Part shown: positions 15,728 through 24,723 of the stretch, in pieces
Layout of the letters: every line of letters starts with the position of its first letter
Numbering within the stretch: the stretch's first letter is position 1
Origin: Paenibacillus pabuli
Lineage (GTDB): Bacteria; Bacillota; Bacilli; Paenibacillales; Paenibacillaceae
Length of the DNA: 64,000 bases
Reading direction: 5' to 3'
NCBI RefSeq assembly: GCF_023101145.1
Contig: NZ_CP073714.1
Span: forward strand, 7,254,001-7,318,000
Notes under the pieces: generated by a model
Told to the model about the DNA's origin: nothing
Database searches by the model: none
What the model saw: the letters and a program-made list of their open reading frames with translations, nothing else
Position numbers and translations under genes: made by a program

Positions 15728-18700
15728 TTATTTGGGGTCAATTGTCTTCTCCACAGGTATGCGGAACCGTATTAGTGTCCCTTTCCCCGCATGACTCTGA
15801 ATCTCCAACCCTTGACCATATAAAGACAACAGGCGACGATTAATATTCTGTAGCCCTACACCTCCAGGACCTTCAGTTCGTCCAGAGCTCACCTGAGCCA
15901 AACGCTCAGGAGGTATGCCTACTCCGTCATCCCGTACCATAATGACGATGTTCTCACCTTCCCTGGTAATACCAAGGTTAACTGTGCCTCCTGCAGCACG
16001 CTCCATCACTCCGTGTCGAATCGCATTCTCCACAAGCGGTTGAATACTGAGCGGCGGCAAGTAAAGATTTACATCTGGGTCGATATCGTAATGGACCGCC
16101 AGACGCTCCTCGAACCGCGCTTGTTCCAAATGTACATAGGACTCCACCAACTCCAGTTCCTTCGCCAGCGGAACCAGTTGGTCGCGGTTCTGAAAGTCGA
16201 AGCTTCCACGCAGGTAATGGCTCAGTTCAATAAGTAAATCGGTCGCTCTGTCCGGGTTCACTGCACACGTCGCAATAATGACGTTAAGTGCATTATATAG
16301 AAAGTGCGGTTTGATCTGGGCCTGCAAAAAAGCCATCTCCGTACGAACAACCTCCTGTACCGAGGTACGCATCTCAATTAACGTCCGCACCCGGGCACGC
16401 AGTTCACCCGCATCCACAGGTTTGCTCAGAAAGTCATTTGCTCCTGCCTGGAAGCCCATTTTGATATCCTCAGGCAGCCCGCGAGCTGTCAGCATCAGAA
16501 TGGGCAATTCGGACAAGGAACTGTTCTCACGCAGCTTGCGACATAATTCAAGCCCGGACATTCGCGGCATCATCCAGTCTGTAATGACAAGATCAATGGA
16601 GGGATATTCTTCACGCAGTTTCAGGGCTGCTGCCCCGCTATCCGCTGCAATGACACGATAACGTTCCGTCGATAACAGATTGAACAATACCTGTCGATTC
16701 ACGGGATCATCGTCCACAATCAGAATGGTATGCTCCGCTTCCAGAATATCATCCGTCTCATCCCATTCCATTGCAGCCGTATCCTGTGCTCTTGTTTCTT
16801 GGGCAGATACATATCGGGCTGCAACCGGTCTTGAACTCGCTTGCAGCAGAGGAAATTGCACAACAGGCAGGGTAAAATGAAAGGTCGAACCTTCACCCGG
16901 CTCCGATTCTGCCCAGATGGTCCCTCCACCAAGCTCGACCAGTTTGCGAGTGATACTCAGCCCAAGGCCAGTTCCCCCGTTAACCCTCTCACTCGTTCCG
17001 TTGTCCTGCTCATATGACTGAAATATATCTTCAAGTTTATCTGGAGCAATTCCAACACCCGTATCGGCGACAGATACTGTCACCAGAGTCCCATCCACAC
17101 GGGCATACAGTCGAATTTCTCCCTGCTTCGTGTACTTATACGCATTGCCCAGCAGATTGTACAAAATCTGCCTTAATCGATCCTCGTCCGCCTCAACCAG
17201 TGGTAACGCTGGAGGCCATTCCTGGATCAGTACAACCGGTTTATCCCCGAAGGTGAAACCAGAGACTTCAACAACCGTTCGGGCAACGGATTCGAGATCC
17301 ACAGCACTCCGTTTTAATTCAATTTCACCATTTTTAAGCTTGGAAAAATCCAAAATATCGTTTACCAGCAGCGAAAGCCGCTTTCCAGTTGACGTGATTA
17401 TGGACAGGTTTTTGGCCTGCTTGGGAGTGACTGCCCCGGCCGCTCCTTCCAACATGGATTGAGCAATATTAATGATGCCATGCAGGGGCGTTCTTAGTTC
17501 ATGTGACGTATTCGCCATAAATTCATCCTTAAGACTGTCGATTGCAAGCAAGCGTTCAGATAACGCTTCAACTTCACGGAATGATTGTGCGAACCGAATC
17601 GCTGTTATGAACATCTGGGCAAAAACAAACAACAGCAGCTCATACAGCGCAAGAAATGTTGTATCCACTGTTGTGAAAGCACCAACGGTGTACAGCACAA
17701 CCACCATGAATATACTCATCATGCTCATCAGGACGAAATGGCCGTCATTCGGTCGCTTGTTCAACCAATGAAGCATGGCCCGCAGCGTGTAACCAATCAC
17801 CACAATTGAAATCAGCAGCATGGGCAGCTCCAGCATTGAGAACAGGGCAGGAGGCAATGTGAAGCCCACCGCACATTGGATTAGTACGAGAACCACACCC
17901 AGGCGAACAAACCATTGGTGAACAGCTCCAGGCACAAGCGCATCCATATATCGTAACAAGAAATAGTACGCAAGAGCCGCACTGATTAATTGAAGCCGCA
18001 GAATATCATTATTCGGTAAGAACGGTAACAGGGTTCCCAGCAGCTTCTCTCCATGAGTTAATGCGTACATCGCACCGGACAAGCTAAATAACCCTAGATA
18101 CCAAAGTTCTTTTTCACTGCGCCGCAGCCGGAAAAGCATCAGGAAGAAGGCCGCCGGTAAAATGAATCCGAAAAGTGTCATCAGATCCTTGAGCCAGTCC
18201 TGCTGTTGGCTCTTCAGAATACTGTGCTCGTCTCCGAACAAAATGGATGCAATAATGCCTCCAGACGAATAGCTGTAATTGGAAACCTGAATAATAATAT
18301 CTGCAACATCACCTTCAATGGAGGTAAATCCAGTAAAAGGTAAATTGAGCTGAATATCGGTATTTGGCGTTATGCCTGGCCGCCCTTTACCGCCGATTTC
18401 CTTGCCATCTATAAATAAACGATGGGCCATGCGAATATTCTGAGTACGTATCCCATAATCGTTCTTCTCTGCTCTGGGGGAAATTCGAACACGCAAATGA
18501 TAGGTCCCATATCCGTGTGCCTCTCCAAGAGTCCTATTCCACCGAGATGGAACATGGATGGGTAAAGGCTCGGGAAGAGGCTTGCGTCCTGATAGATCAG
18601 CCTCAATGTCAACGGGCGTCAACAATTGACCTGGATAAAAATCCCACGTGCCCGTCAGGAATGCAGCCCCCTGTCTGTCGAAATCCCAGCCAGTCAAATC

Positions 18701-18823
18701 CATTATCCCCTCCCTCGCCTGAGGGTTGCCGCGCTCGGTAATTAGCGTTTGTACAATGAATCCCAGAGGAAAGACAACAATACATATAAAGCTAATGGTG
18801 AGCATAATCCAGTGTTTTCTCAT
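15728..18823 (-). CDS. Hybrid sensor kinase with two kinase cores (7TMR-DISM type)
   Basis: 1031 residues. One N-terminal membrane helix, an extracellular jelly-roll-like DISM domain (about 40-195), seven membrane helices (about 205-420), a HisKA/HATPase pair with NTSHELRTPLHG and GTGLGLSITRKLVE (about 440-665), a receiver domain with ITDWMMPRMSG (about 705-825), and a second kinase core of LytS type with QIKPHFLYNALN and LSIQPLVENAIRHGVMER, ending in its own ATPase (about 840-1025). Two complete kinase cores around an internal receiver is uncommon. GGAAGG precedes the ATG by about 9 nt. It is first in an operon with the BTAD regulator and phr. Confidence 0.88.
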   Translation of the reverse strand: MRKHWIMLTISFICIVVFPLGFIVQTLITERGNPQAREGIMDLTGWDFDRQGAAFLTGTWDFYPGQLLTPVDIEADLSGRKPLPEPLPIHVPSRWNRTLGEAHGYGTYHLRVRISPRAEKNDYGIRTQNIRMAHRLFIDGKEIGGKGRPGITPNTDIQLNLPFTGFTSIEGDVADIIIQVSNYSYSSGGIIASILFGDEHSILKSQQQDWLKDLMTLFGFILPAAFFLMLFRLRRSEKELWYLGLFSLSGAMYALTHGEKLLGTLLPFLPNNDILRLQLISAALAYYFLLRYMDALVPGAVHQWFVRLGVVLVLIQCAVGFTLPPALFSMLELPMLLISIVVIGYTLRAMLHWLNKRPNDGHFVLMSMMSIFMVVVLYTVGAFTTVDTTFLALYELLLFVFAQMFITAIRFAQSFREVEALSERLLAIDSLKDEFMANTSHELRTPLHGIINIAQSMLEGAAGAVTPKQAKNLSIITSTGKRLSLLVNDILDFSKLKNGEIELKRSAVDLESVARTVVEVSGFTFGDKPVVLIQEWPPALPLVEADEDRLRQILYNLLGNAYKYTKQGEIRLYARVDGTLVTVSVADTGVGIAPDKLEDIFQSYEQDNGTSERVNGGTGLGLSITRKLVELGGGTIWAESEPGEGSTFHFTLPVVQFPLLQASSRPVAARYVSAQETRAQDTAAMEWDETDDILEAEHTILIVDDDPVNRQVLFNLLSTERYRVIAADSGAAALKLREEYPSIDLVITDWMMPRMSGLELCRKLRENSSLSELPILMLTARGLPEDIKMGFQAGANDFLSKPVDAGELRARVRTLIEMRTSVQEVVRTEMAFLQAQIKPHFLYNALNVIIATCAVNPDRATDLLIELSHYLRGSFDFQNRDQLVPLAKELELVESYVHLEQARFEERLAVHYDIDPDVNLYLPPLSIQPLVENAIRHGVMERAAGGTVNLGITREGENIVIMVRDDGVGIPPERLAQVSSGRTEGPGGVGLQNINRRLLSLYGQGLEIQSHAGKGTLIRFRIPVEKTIDPK

Positions 18824-18947
18824 TTATGTAATCCTTCCGCTTCCATAGCGAGACACGTCTAATTTTGTCGTTTTATACCTATAACTCCATGTTACACGTT
18901 TCTGCTTCTGACGGAAATAGTTCTTACATGATATTTTAACACCAAAA

Positions 18948-18998
18948 AAGCCACAGGCTCAGCTATCGGAATGTACACCGTAGTTAGACCCGTGACTT
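18948..18998. terminator. Terminator of the SRPBCC gene
   Basis: AAGCCACAGG pairs with CCCGTGACTT (two G-T or mismatch positions) around a long loop, with A/T runs on both sides, so it can work in both directions. It lies 41 nt past the stop of the minus-strand gene at 19039. Confidence 0.6.
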
Positions 18999-19038
18999 TT
19001 TTAATTTGCTGACGATTTGTTTAACTTCTCTCTGTTCC

Positions 19039-19461
19039 TTATGCTTGTCCAACGACCTGAGCCAGTTTCTGCACAATTCCTGCCCAGCCCTGTTCCATCC
19101 GTTCACGAACCATGGCATGAGCTTGTCCAAACTCCGTCAGTTTGTCCGCGTCCCAACCACTGTGGATCAGTGTGAAGTCTGTGTCTTGTCCTTGCTCCGT
19201 CAGTTCGAACGTAAGCGTCCAGTCCTTACCCCATTGAAACGACAGCTTGTGTGGCGGTTGAACTTCCGTGACTTTGCACGGTGATTTACCAAAAGGTCCT
19301 GCTTCCAGTATAAATTCATGCCCTTCCACCGGCTCCAGATTGCTTGGCATAAACCACGATTCCAAGCCTTTCGACGTCGAAACAATTGCCCACACTTTCT
19401 CCACAGGCGCTTGTAGCAACAATTGTTCCCGAATATCTGGCAATGCACTTGAAGATTCCAT
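19039..19461 (-). CDS. SRPBCC/AHSA1 domain protein
   Basis: 140-residue START-like domain of the Activator of Hsp90 ATPase homologue type: DIREQLLLQAPVEKVWAIVS, then GLESWFMPSN, KLSFQW, and a long C-terminal helix ending GWAGIVQKLAQVVGQA. The fold binds hydrophobic ligands; the ligand and role are unknown. The ATG is 7 nt behind AGGAGGAGAG. It is divergent from the methyltransferase gene at 19735 and has its own terminator. Confidence 0.85.
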   Translation of the reverse strand: MESSSALPDIREQLLLQAPVEKVWAIVSTSKGLESWFMPSNLEPVEGHEFILEAGPFGKSPCKVTEVQPPHKLSFQWGKDWTLTFELTEQGQDTDFTLIHSGWDADKLTEFGQAHAMVRERMEQGWAGIVQKLAQVVGQA

Positions 19462-19559
19462 GATATCTCTCCTCCTAAATGATATAACTCATTGTTCAAG
19501 ATAAGATGATCTGTGTCAAATATATTCTGCTGACAACAGATATTGTTGCAGGTAGGCTG

Positions 19560-19588
19560 TTGACCGACTCTCAAGTCCATCCTATAAT
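19560..19588 (+). promoter_or_regulatory. Sigma-A promoter of the methyltransferase gene
   Basis: TTGACC, 17-nt spacer, TATAAT. The expected start near 19595 gives a leader of about 140 nt before the ATG at 19735. The leader contains a hairpin (19663-19696, GGAAGGGATA with TATTCCCTTCC) without a T-run, of unknown purpose. Confidence 0.72.
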
Positions 19589-19734
19589 TGGAACATATTA
19601 CATAAAAGGTGCGTGATTCCTTATGATAGTCTGCTCTGAAAAATTAAATTCCAACCGCTGCCGGAAGGGATAAACCTCTCGTAGCTATTCCCTTCCACGT
19701 TCTCATTCTAATTATGTTGTGGAGGAAACGTTAC

Positions 19735-20562
19735 ATGTCTTTTAGTTATTATGGTCCATTATGTACCGAGGTTTACAATGTCACCAAGCCCGTTGGTCAC
19801 TCCCTTGGAGGCGATATTGAATTCTACCGTGATTACCTGATGACCTGCAATGGGCGCATCCTGGAAGCGATGTCTGGCTCTGGTCGAATGCTGATTCCAT
19901 TACTTGAGGCTGGTTTGAACGTCGACGGTCTTGATTATTCAACGGATATGCTTGATTCATGCCGTGCTCTTTGCGACAAACGGGGATTGCCCATGCCTGA
20001 ATTGTTCGCTGCTGATCTGGAGACACTTGATCTTCCTTATCGGTATGAAGTCATCATCATCGCCGCAGGCTCCCTGCTGCTTATTCAAGACAGACAGGCC
20101 TCCATCAAGGCCCTGCGCAATCTGTATCAACATCTGGAACCGGGAGGCCGACTTGTGGTTGACCTCTTTCTGCCGGATGTGACGAATACCACTTCACACT
20201 ACTCAGGTACCTCGACTGTTCAATTACCGGATGGCGATACGATTACAATGGAGAGCAAAGACATCGAAGTCAATATGCTTCACCAGTACAAAGTAAGTCT
20301 GATACGCTACGAAAAGTGGCACCATGGCACCCTCATAGCCACAGAACTGCAACAGCTTGCATTACGATGGTACGGTGTGGAGGAGCTCCGCATGATTCTG
20401 GAACAGATCGGTTTCATCGACGTTGTGGTGTATGCAGACTTCGATCCCGACCAGACACCCTCGCGTTCTGATCAGAAATTTGTGTTTGAAGCTACGCGAG
20501 GAATGCCCTCAAAAGTGGGTTCACTTTCAGGTCAAAGCGCTAACGAATCGACCGCACCATAA
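19735..20562 (+). CDS. Class I SAM-dependent methyltransferase
   Basis: 275 residues. SAM-binding motif I is ILEAMSGSGRMLIPLLEAG, with the acidic motif II in VDGLDYSTDMLDSCR and motif III in EVIIIAAGSLLLIQD; GGRLVVDLF follows. The C-terminal part carries a small beta insert (residues about 155-225), as in methyltransferase family 11/25-like proteins. The substrate is unknown. The ATG at 19735 has GGAGG 9 nt upstream; an earlier ATG at 19714 contains that site within its reading. It lies alone, divergent from the SRPBCC gene and ending near repeat copy B. Confidence 0.85.
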   Translation: MSFSYYGPLCTEVYNVTKPVGHSLGGDIEFYRDYLMTCNGRILEAMSGSGRMLIPLLEAGLNVDGLDYSTDMLDSCRALCDKRGLPMPELFAADLETLDLPYRYEVIIIAAGSLLLIQDRQASIKALRNLYQHLEPGGRLVVDLFLPDVTNTTSHYSGTSTVQLPDGDTITMESKDIEVNMLHQYKVSLIRYEKWHHGTLIATELQQLALRWYGVEELRMILEQIGFIDVVVYADFDPDQTPSRSDQKFVFEATRGMPSKVGSLSGQSANESTAP

Positions 20563-20589
20563 TAGGAGCAGTAGTGTGGGGTGCAAAGT

Positions 20590-20790
20590 GTATCGAACTT
20601 AAGTCACTTATTAGGCCACACAACCTGACCCCAAAAGATCCAAGATCGAGGAAGTAACGTGCCTACGATTCGTTAAACTGCAAACCTGCGGAAACTGCAG
20701 CTAATAGCAGCTGCTCGATTCGTTAGATTGTAATGACGCCATAAAGGGATGTCCTCCGTCATGTTCATGACTTAGGGGACATCCCTTTAT
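20590..20790 (+). repeat. Interspersed intergenic repeat, copy B (shorter)
   Basis: About 200 bp related to copies A and C: ATCGAACTTAAGT, CCCCAAAAG, GATTCGTTA and the terminal hairpin 20743-20788 (AAAGGGATGTCC / GGACATCCCTTT) with loop CGTCATGTTCATGACTTA. The block GGGAGCGAATAGCGTGTAC present in the other copies is missing. It lies between the convergent methyltransferase and namA genes and probably ends both transcripts. Confidence 0.65.
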
Positions 20791-20821
20791 AATTGCATCT
20801 ATATAAATGTTCTAATTAAGA

Positions 20822-21856
20822 TCAGTATCCACGGGAATAAGGCTGTGCGATAGCCGCTTTATCTTTGCTAACACCCAGTTCCAGAGCAGCATGAGTCGCC
20901 CAGTATGGATCGCGCAGCATGCCTCTGCCAACCGCAACCAGATCTGCATCACCGTTGCCGATGACTGATTGAGCCAGAGCAGCGTCCTCAAGCATACCTA
21001 CCGCAATGACAGGAACATTCAGTTCTTCACGGAAACGACGGGCAAAAGGTACTTGGTAACCAGGGTAGTTACCCGGTTTACGTTGTCCAGAAGGTCCTTC
21101 CCCACCGGTGCTAATGTGGAACATGTCCACGCCTGCTGCCTGATAGGCACGGGAAATTTCAATGGTATGATCAATGTCATACCCGCCATCAGCGTATTCC
21201 ACTGCCGAAATCCGCATAATCAGCGGCATATCTTCCGGCATTTCTTTTTTCGCTGCACGAATAATCTCGACACCAAAACGGGAAAGATCCTGTCCATACT
21301 CATCCTCGCGATGGTTCATCAGCGGAGAATGGAATTGGTGAATGAGGTAACCATGTGCACCATGCAGCTCAATCGCATCGACCCCAGCAGCTACTGCACG
21401 GCGTACACCGTCCGCAAACTTCTGTACCATGGCTTGTGTTTCCTCTGTAGTTAAAGCGTGTGGTGTATTGAAGCTCTCTCCAGGGAAGGTAACTACCGAT
21501 GGAGCTACAGGTCGAGCTGCATCCTCTGCTTTACGTCCGGCATGCGCGATCTGAATCGCCACCTTGGTGCCATAAGCGTGAATGCCATCCACCAGCTTGG
21601 TAAAGGCAGGAATGTGTTCATCTGACCAAATGCCCAGATCATTGTCAGTAATACGTCCGTCCGGATCAACATCCGTCATCTCGATCACGATCAACCCTGT
21701 ACCCCCAACCGCACGACTTACATAGTGTACTTGATGCCAATCGTTCGGAATACCGTCTTTGGCAGTAACGGAATATTGGCACATCGGTGCCATGACGACA
21801 CGGTTATTTAGTTGAAGCCCCTTCAATTGATACGGGGAAAATAATTTCTCTGTCAT
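20822..21856 (-). CDS. namA: NADPH dehydrogenase NamA (old yellow enzyme)
   Basis: 344 residues, close to B. subtilis YqjM (NamA, 338). FMN flavoprotein that reduces activated C=C bonds and nitro compounds with NADPH. Visible are the YqjM-type MAPMCQYS with Cys near residue 26, the active-site pair HGAHGYLIHQF near 165-175, and AVGRGMLRDPYW near the end for the phosphate. The ATG lies behind AGGAGATG. It starts 42 nt after the tautomerase gene on the same strand, so the two are probably co-transcribed from a promoter below the AGTACGTACT motif at 22149. YqjM is linked to oxidative and xenobiotic stress in B. subtilis. Confidence 0.92.
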   Translation of the reverse strand: MTEKLFSPYQLKGLQLNNRVVMAPMCQYSVTAKDGIPNDWHQVHYVSRAVGGTGLIVIEMTDVDPDGRITDNDLGIWSDEHIPAFTKLVDGIHAYGTKVAIQIAHAGRKAEDAARPVAPSVVTFPGESFNTPHALTTEETQAMVQKFADGVRRAVAAGVDAIELHGAHGYLIHQFHSPLMNHREDEYGQDLSRFGVEIIRAAKKEMPEDMPLIMRISAVEYADGGYDIDHTIEISRAYQAAGVDMFHISTGGEGPSGQRKPGNYPGYQVPFARRFREELNVPVIAVGMLEDAALAQSVIGNGDADLVAVGRGMLRDPYWATHAALELGVSKDKAAIAQPYSRGY

Positions 21857-21898
21857 TCCAGGTACATCTCCTATTCAATATGGTATATGTTAAGGCAT

Positions 21899-22093
21899 TT
21901 AATTGTTTTGCTGATCGGAAAATAGCTTTCCATTCTTGCCATAGTTACTCTTTTCCAGATCCTCAATGAATATGAATACGTTGCTCGGATCGACATCCAG
22001 TGTCTCACAAGCCACTTGGGTCATCCGTTCAATCAACTGGCGTTTCTGCTCCGTCGTCTTGCCTTCCAGCACTTTAACGGTTATAAATGGCAT
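21899..22093 (-). CDS. 4-oxalocrotonate tautomerase family enzyme
   Basis: 64-residue tautomerase subunit. The mature N-terminus begins PFITVKVLEGKTTEQKRQLI, so Pro1, the catalytic base of this family, is exposed after Met removal. That decides for the ATG at 22093 over the GTG at 22105, whose ribosome site is only one base away; the spacing to the ATG is about 13 nt, which is long. Residues VDPSNVFIFIEDLEKSNYGKNG match the middle of the family. The natural substrate is unknown. It is the first gene of the pair with namA. Confidence 0.85.
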   Translation of the reverse strand: MPFITVKVLEGKTTEQKRQLIERMTQVACETLDVDPSNVFIFIEDLEKSNYGKNGKLFSDQQNN

Positions 22094-22148
22094 GTCAAAA
22101 TTCACATCCTTTAATTAATCATATTATGAACTTAACCTACAGAAAAAC

Positions 22149-22160
22149 AAGTACGTACTT
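22149..22160. promoter_or_regulatory. Palindromic operator AAGTACGTACTT before the tautomerase-namA operon
   Basis: Perfect 12-bp palindrome just upstream of a possible minus-strand promoter (TTGTTT, 18-nt spacer, TAATAT). The wider context AGGGTACTA...AAAAAGTACGTACT on the minus strand repeats at 59944-59964 in front of the HxlR-family gene. A shared quinone- or electrophile-sensing HxlR-type regulator is the likely reader (inference). Confidence 0.55.
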
Positions 22161-22318
22161 TTTTGTGCGATAGTACCCTTTTTGATACCTAGTCTGCATC
22201 CACCTCTGATTGATCCATTACTCGAAACCGTTCCAAAACATGATATGATAGTCATACGGACACTCAGGAAATAATATACCCAACTATAATAAACCGAAGC
22301 CGAAGGGAGCGATTACTG

Positions 22319-23557
22319 GTGAAAGATATTTTAATTCAAAGACTGATAACCTATGCGCAAATGGATACGCAATCTGATGAGAGCAGTGAAACCTGCCCTT
22401 CCACGCCAGGCCAGCTGGTCTTGGGGAAATACCTGGTTGAAGAATGCAAATCGATTGGTTTGCAGGAAGTGACCATGGATGATAACGGCTATGTGATGGC
22501 GACATTGCCATCCAATACGGACAAGGATGTTCCGGTGATCGGTTTCCTCGCTCATCTGGATACGGCAACCGACTTCACAGGCAAAGATGTCAAACCACAG
22601 GTCATCGACAACTACGATGGACAGGATATTGTACTGAATCAGGAACTGGATGTCGTGTTATCCACCACTGATTTCCCGGAACTGCGTGAATATAAAGGTC
22701 ACACGCTCATCACAACTGATGGCACAACACTGCTTGGTGCCGATAATAAAGCGGGCATTACCGAGATTATGACCGCGATGGCTTATCTGATCGAACACCC
22801 GGAAGTGAAACACGGGAAAATCCGCGTTGCTTTTACCCCGGATGAAGAGATTGGCCGTGGGCCGCATAAATTCGACGTCCCTGCTTTTGGAGCCAAATAT
22901 GCCTATACAGTGGACGGCGGTCCACTCGGCGAGCTGGAATACGAAAGTTTCAACGCGGCAGCAGCCAAAATTACGGTTCGGGGTACCAACGTGCACCCGG
23001 GAACAGCCAAAAATAAAATGGTCAATTCCGCCAAAATTGCGATGGAGTTGAACCGCCGTCTGCCTGCGGAGGAAGCTCCCGAATTTACGGAAGGTTATGA
23101 AGGGTTCTATCATTTGTTATCCATCGAGGGAGACGTCGAACTGACCAAAATGAGCTACATCATCCGTGATTTCGACCGGGAGAAGTTTGAGCAGCGCAAG
23201 GCGTATTTGATGAATGTCGTGGGCGAGTTGAAAAGCAAATATGGCGAGAAAAGCATCTCGATTGAATTAAATGATCAATACTATAACATGCGAGAGAAAA
23301 TCGAACCTGTGCGCCAGATCGTCGATATTGCACATGAAGCGATGACTCGCCTGGATATCGAACCTGTCATCCGCCCAATTCGCGGAGGCACAGACGGCTC
23401 CCAGCTTTCGTACATGGGTATGCCAACACCCAACATCTTCACTGGCGGAGAGAACTATCACGGCAAGTTTGAATATGTATCGGTTGATAATATGGTGAAG
23501 GCTACACAGGTCATCGTGGAAATCGCTCAATTATTTGAACAGCGTGGCGATATCTAG
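22319..23557 (+). CDS. pepT: Peptidase T (tripeptidase)
   Basis: 412 residues, matching PepT (about 408-410). Zinc aminopeptidase of family M20 that removes the N-terminal residue of tripeptides in the cytoplasm. Metal and catalytic motifs: GFLAHLDTATD (His and Asp), TLLGADNKAGITEIM, AFTPDEEIGRG (catalytic Glu), YTVDGGPLGELEYESFNAA, and IRGGTDGSQLSYMG near the end. The start is GTG at 22319, 9 nt behind AAGGGAG. It is transcribed alone, divergent from the tautomerase-namA pair, and ends before a strong terminator. Confidence 0.94.
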   Translation: MKDILIQRLITYAQMDTQSDESSETCPSTPGQLVLGKYLVEECKSIGLQEVTMDDNGYVMATLPSNTDKDVPVIGFLAHLDTATDFTGKDVKPQVIDNYDGQDIVLNQELDVVLSTTDFPELREYKGHTLITTDGTTLLGADNKAGITEIMTAMAYLIEHPEVKHGKIRVAFTPDEEIGRGPHKFDVPAFGAKYAYTVDGGPLGELEYESFNAAAAKITVRGTNVHPGTAKNKMVNSAKIAMELNRRLPAEEAPEFTEGYEGFYHLLSIEGDVELTKMSYIIRDFDREKFEQRKAYLMNVVGELKSKYGEKSISIELNDQYYNMREKIEPVRQIVDIAHEAMTRLDIEPVIRPIRGGTDGSQLSYMGMPTPNIFTGGENYHGKFEYVSVDNMVKATQVIVEIAQLFEQRGDI

Positions 23558-23660
23558 CCAGAGCTTACAGATACACAGGCTACATCTGTAGCTGCAGGCA
23601 GCTATTAGTAGGTATAAGCATGGCAGTGAAATGGATTTTCCACCTACAGATGCATGCATA

Positions 23661-23693
23661 AGCACCCTCTGGCACATGGCAAGCAGAGGGTGC
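23661..23693 (+). terminator. Terminator of pepT
   Basis: AGCACCCTCTG pairs with CAGAGGGTGCT around gcacatggcaag, followed by seven T. It lies 104 nt after the pepT stop and 53 nt before the stop of the convergent Crp/Fnr gene. Confidence 0.9.
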
Positions 23694-23745
23694 TTTTTTT
23701 CTGCATTTGTGGTTGAACTGCTCTCTTGGGATTTATGCAAATGGC

Positions 23746-24438
23746 TTATTCGTACATGTTACCACCCGCAATTTCACGCAGCTGCTCCAGATTACAGATG
23801 ACAATGTTGCGCTGCTCTTTGCGGATGATGTCACGGTCGCGGAGGTCATGGATGACCCGGTTCAAGTGTCTATAACTCGTTCCCAACATATCCGCCAGCT
23901 CTGTTAGCTTGGAGGTTTGGATTTCTTCTGTGACCTGCTCCCCCTGCTCCATCGTGGATAACAAATAGCTTGCAAAACGGCTCTCGACAGGATAAAGCAG
24001 ATTAAGACTCGACAGATTCGAGAATGTATATAATTTGTGTGTCACATGACTGAGCATAAAATGGAGAAACTTCGGGTTTTCAGCATATGTATTGTTGAGA
24101 TAGCGGTAGCTTACACCGAGCAGTAAACTCTTGTTGACGGATTCCACCGTGTTCTTGGCTTCTTTGCCATTGACCAGCTCCAGATCGCCTACCAGCGCAG
24201 GCGGCAAGCTAAAACGAAGCAGCAAAGACTTGCCATTCGGCAGTGTTGTATAAATCTTGAGTTTACCCTGGACGAGAAAATATAATCGTTCGGGACGTTC
24301 ACCTTTGGCACATATAACCTCGCCTTTGGAGGCTTCGAGTAACCTTAATTCAGCAAGCGCAGGCTCGTCAAGCACCTGATCGAGGCCATGTTCCCGCGCC
24401 AGCTGTCGCAGCAATTCAAAGTCCATGATTTCTCTCAT
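23746..24438 (-). CDS. Crp/Fnr family transcription regulator
   Basis: 230 residues. N-terminal cyclic-nucleotide-binding-like beta barrel (about 20-130: EVICAKGERPERLYFLVQGKLKIY, then NGKSLLLRFSLPPALVGDLELV) and a C-terminal winged helix with TSKLTELADMLGTSYRHLNRVIHDL. No Cys cluster of FNR type is present, so an iron-sulfur switch is unlikely; the pattern resembles YeiL-like regulators. The ATG is 9 nt behind GGGGGG; an in-frame ATG four codons later is possible. Its targets are not evident from the neighbours. Confidence 0.88.
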   Translation of the reverse strand: MREIMDFELLRQLAREHGLDQVLDEPALAELRLLEASKGEVICAKGERPERLYFLVQGKLKIYTTLPNGKSLLLRFSLPPALVGDLELVNGKEAKNTVESVNKSLLLGVSYRYLNNTYAENPKFLHFMLSHVTHKLYTFSNLSSLNLLYPVESRFASYLLSTMEQGEQVTEEIQTSKLTELADMLGTSYRHLNRVIHDLRDRDIIRKEQRNIVICNLEQLREIAGGNMYE

Positions 24439-24723
24439 CTCGGATAACCCCCCTGTGTGGTTCTACTAATATTGGACACATGTCCCATAAACGACATAGA
24501 TCTGTACCCATATCTTGATATAAAAATAGTTACAACTAGAACTTATATCCAATACATAAATCCAAATGGAAACTATTCTAAAATTCCGTCCTGAAAATGA
24601 CAATATTTTGTGAAAAAAGGAGTACATGATAGCGCACTCTTTTCCGATGAAAGATAAAGCAATAAGCATAGTTGCAACTGCTAATCAAGAAATTCAAATA
24701 AAGAAAGGATGGTTCAACCTGTT

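Noticed and set aside
24470..24490. GGACA-ca-TGTCC inverted repeat upstream of the Crp/Fnr gene
   Set aside because: Only five base pairs per arm; too short to claim an operator.
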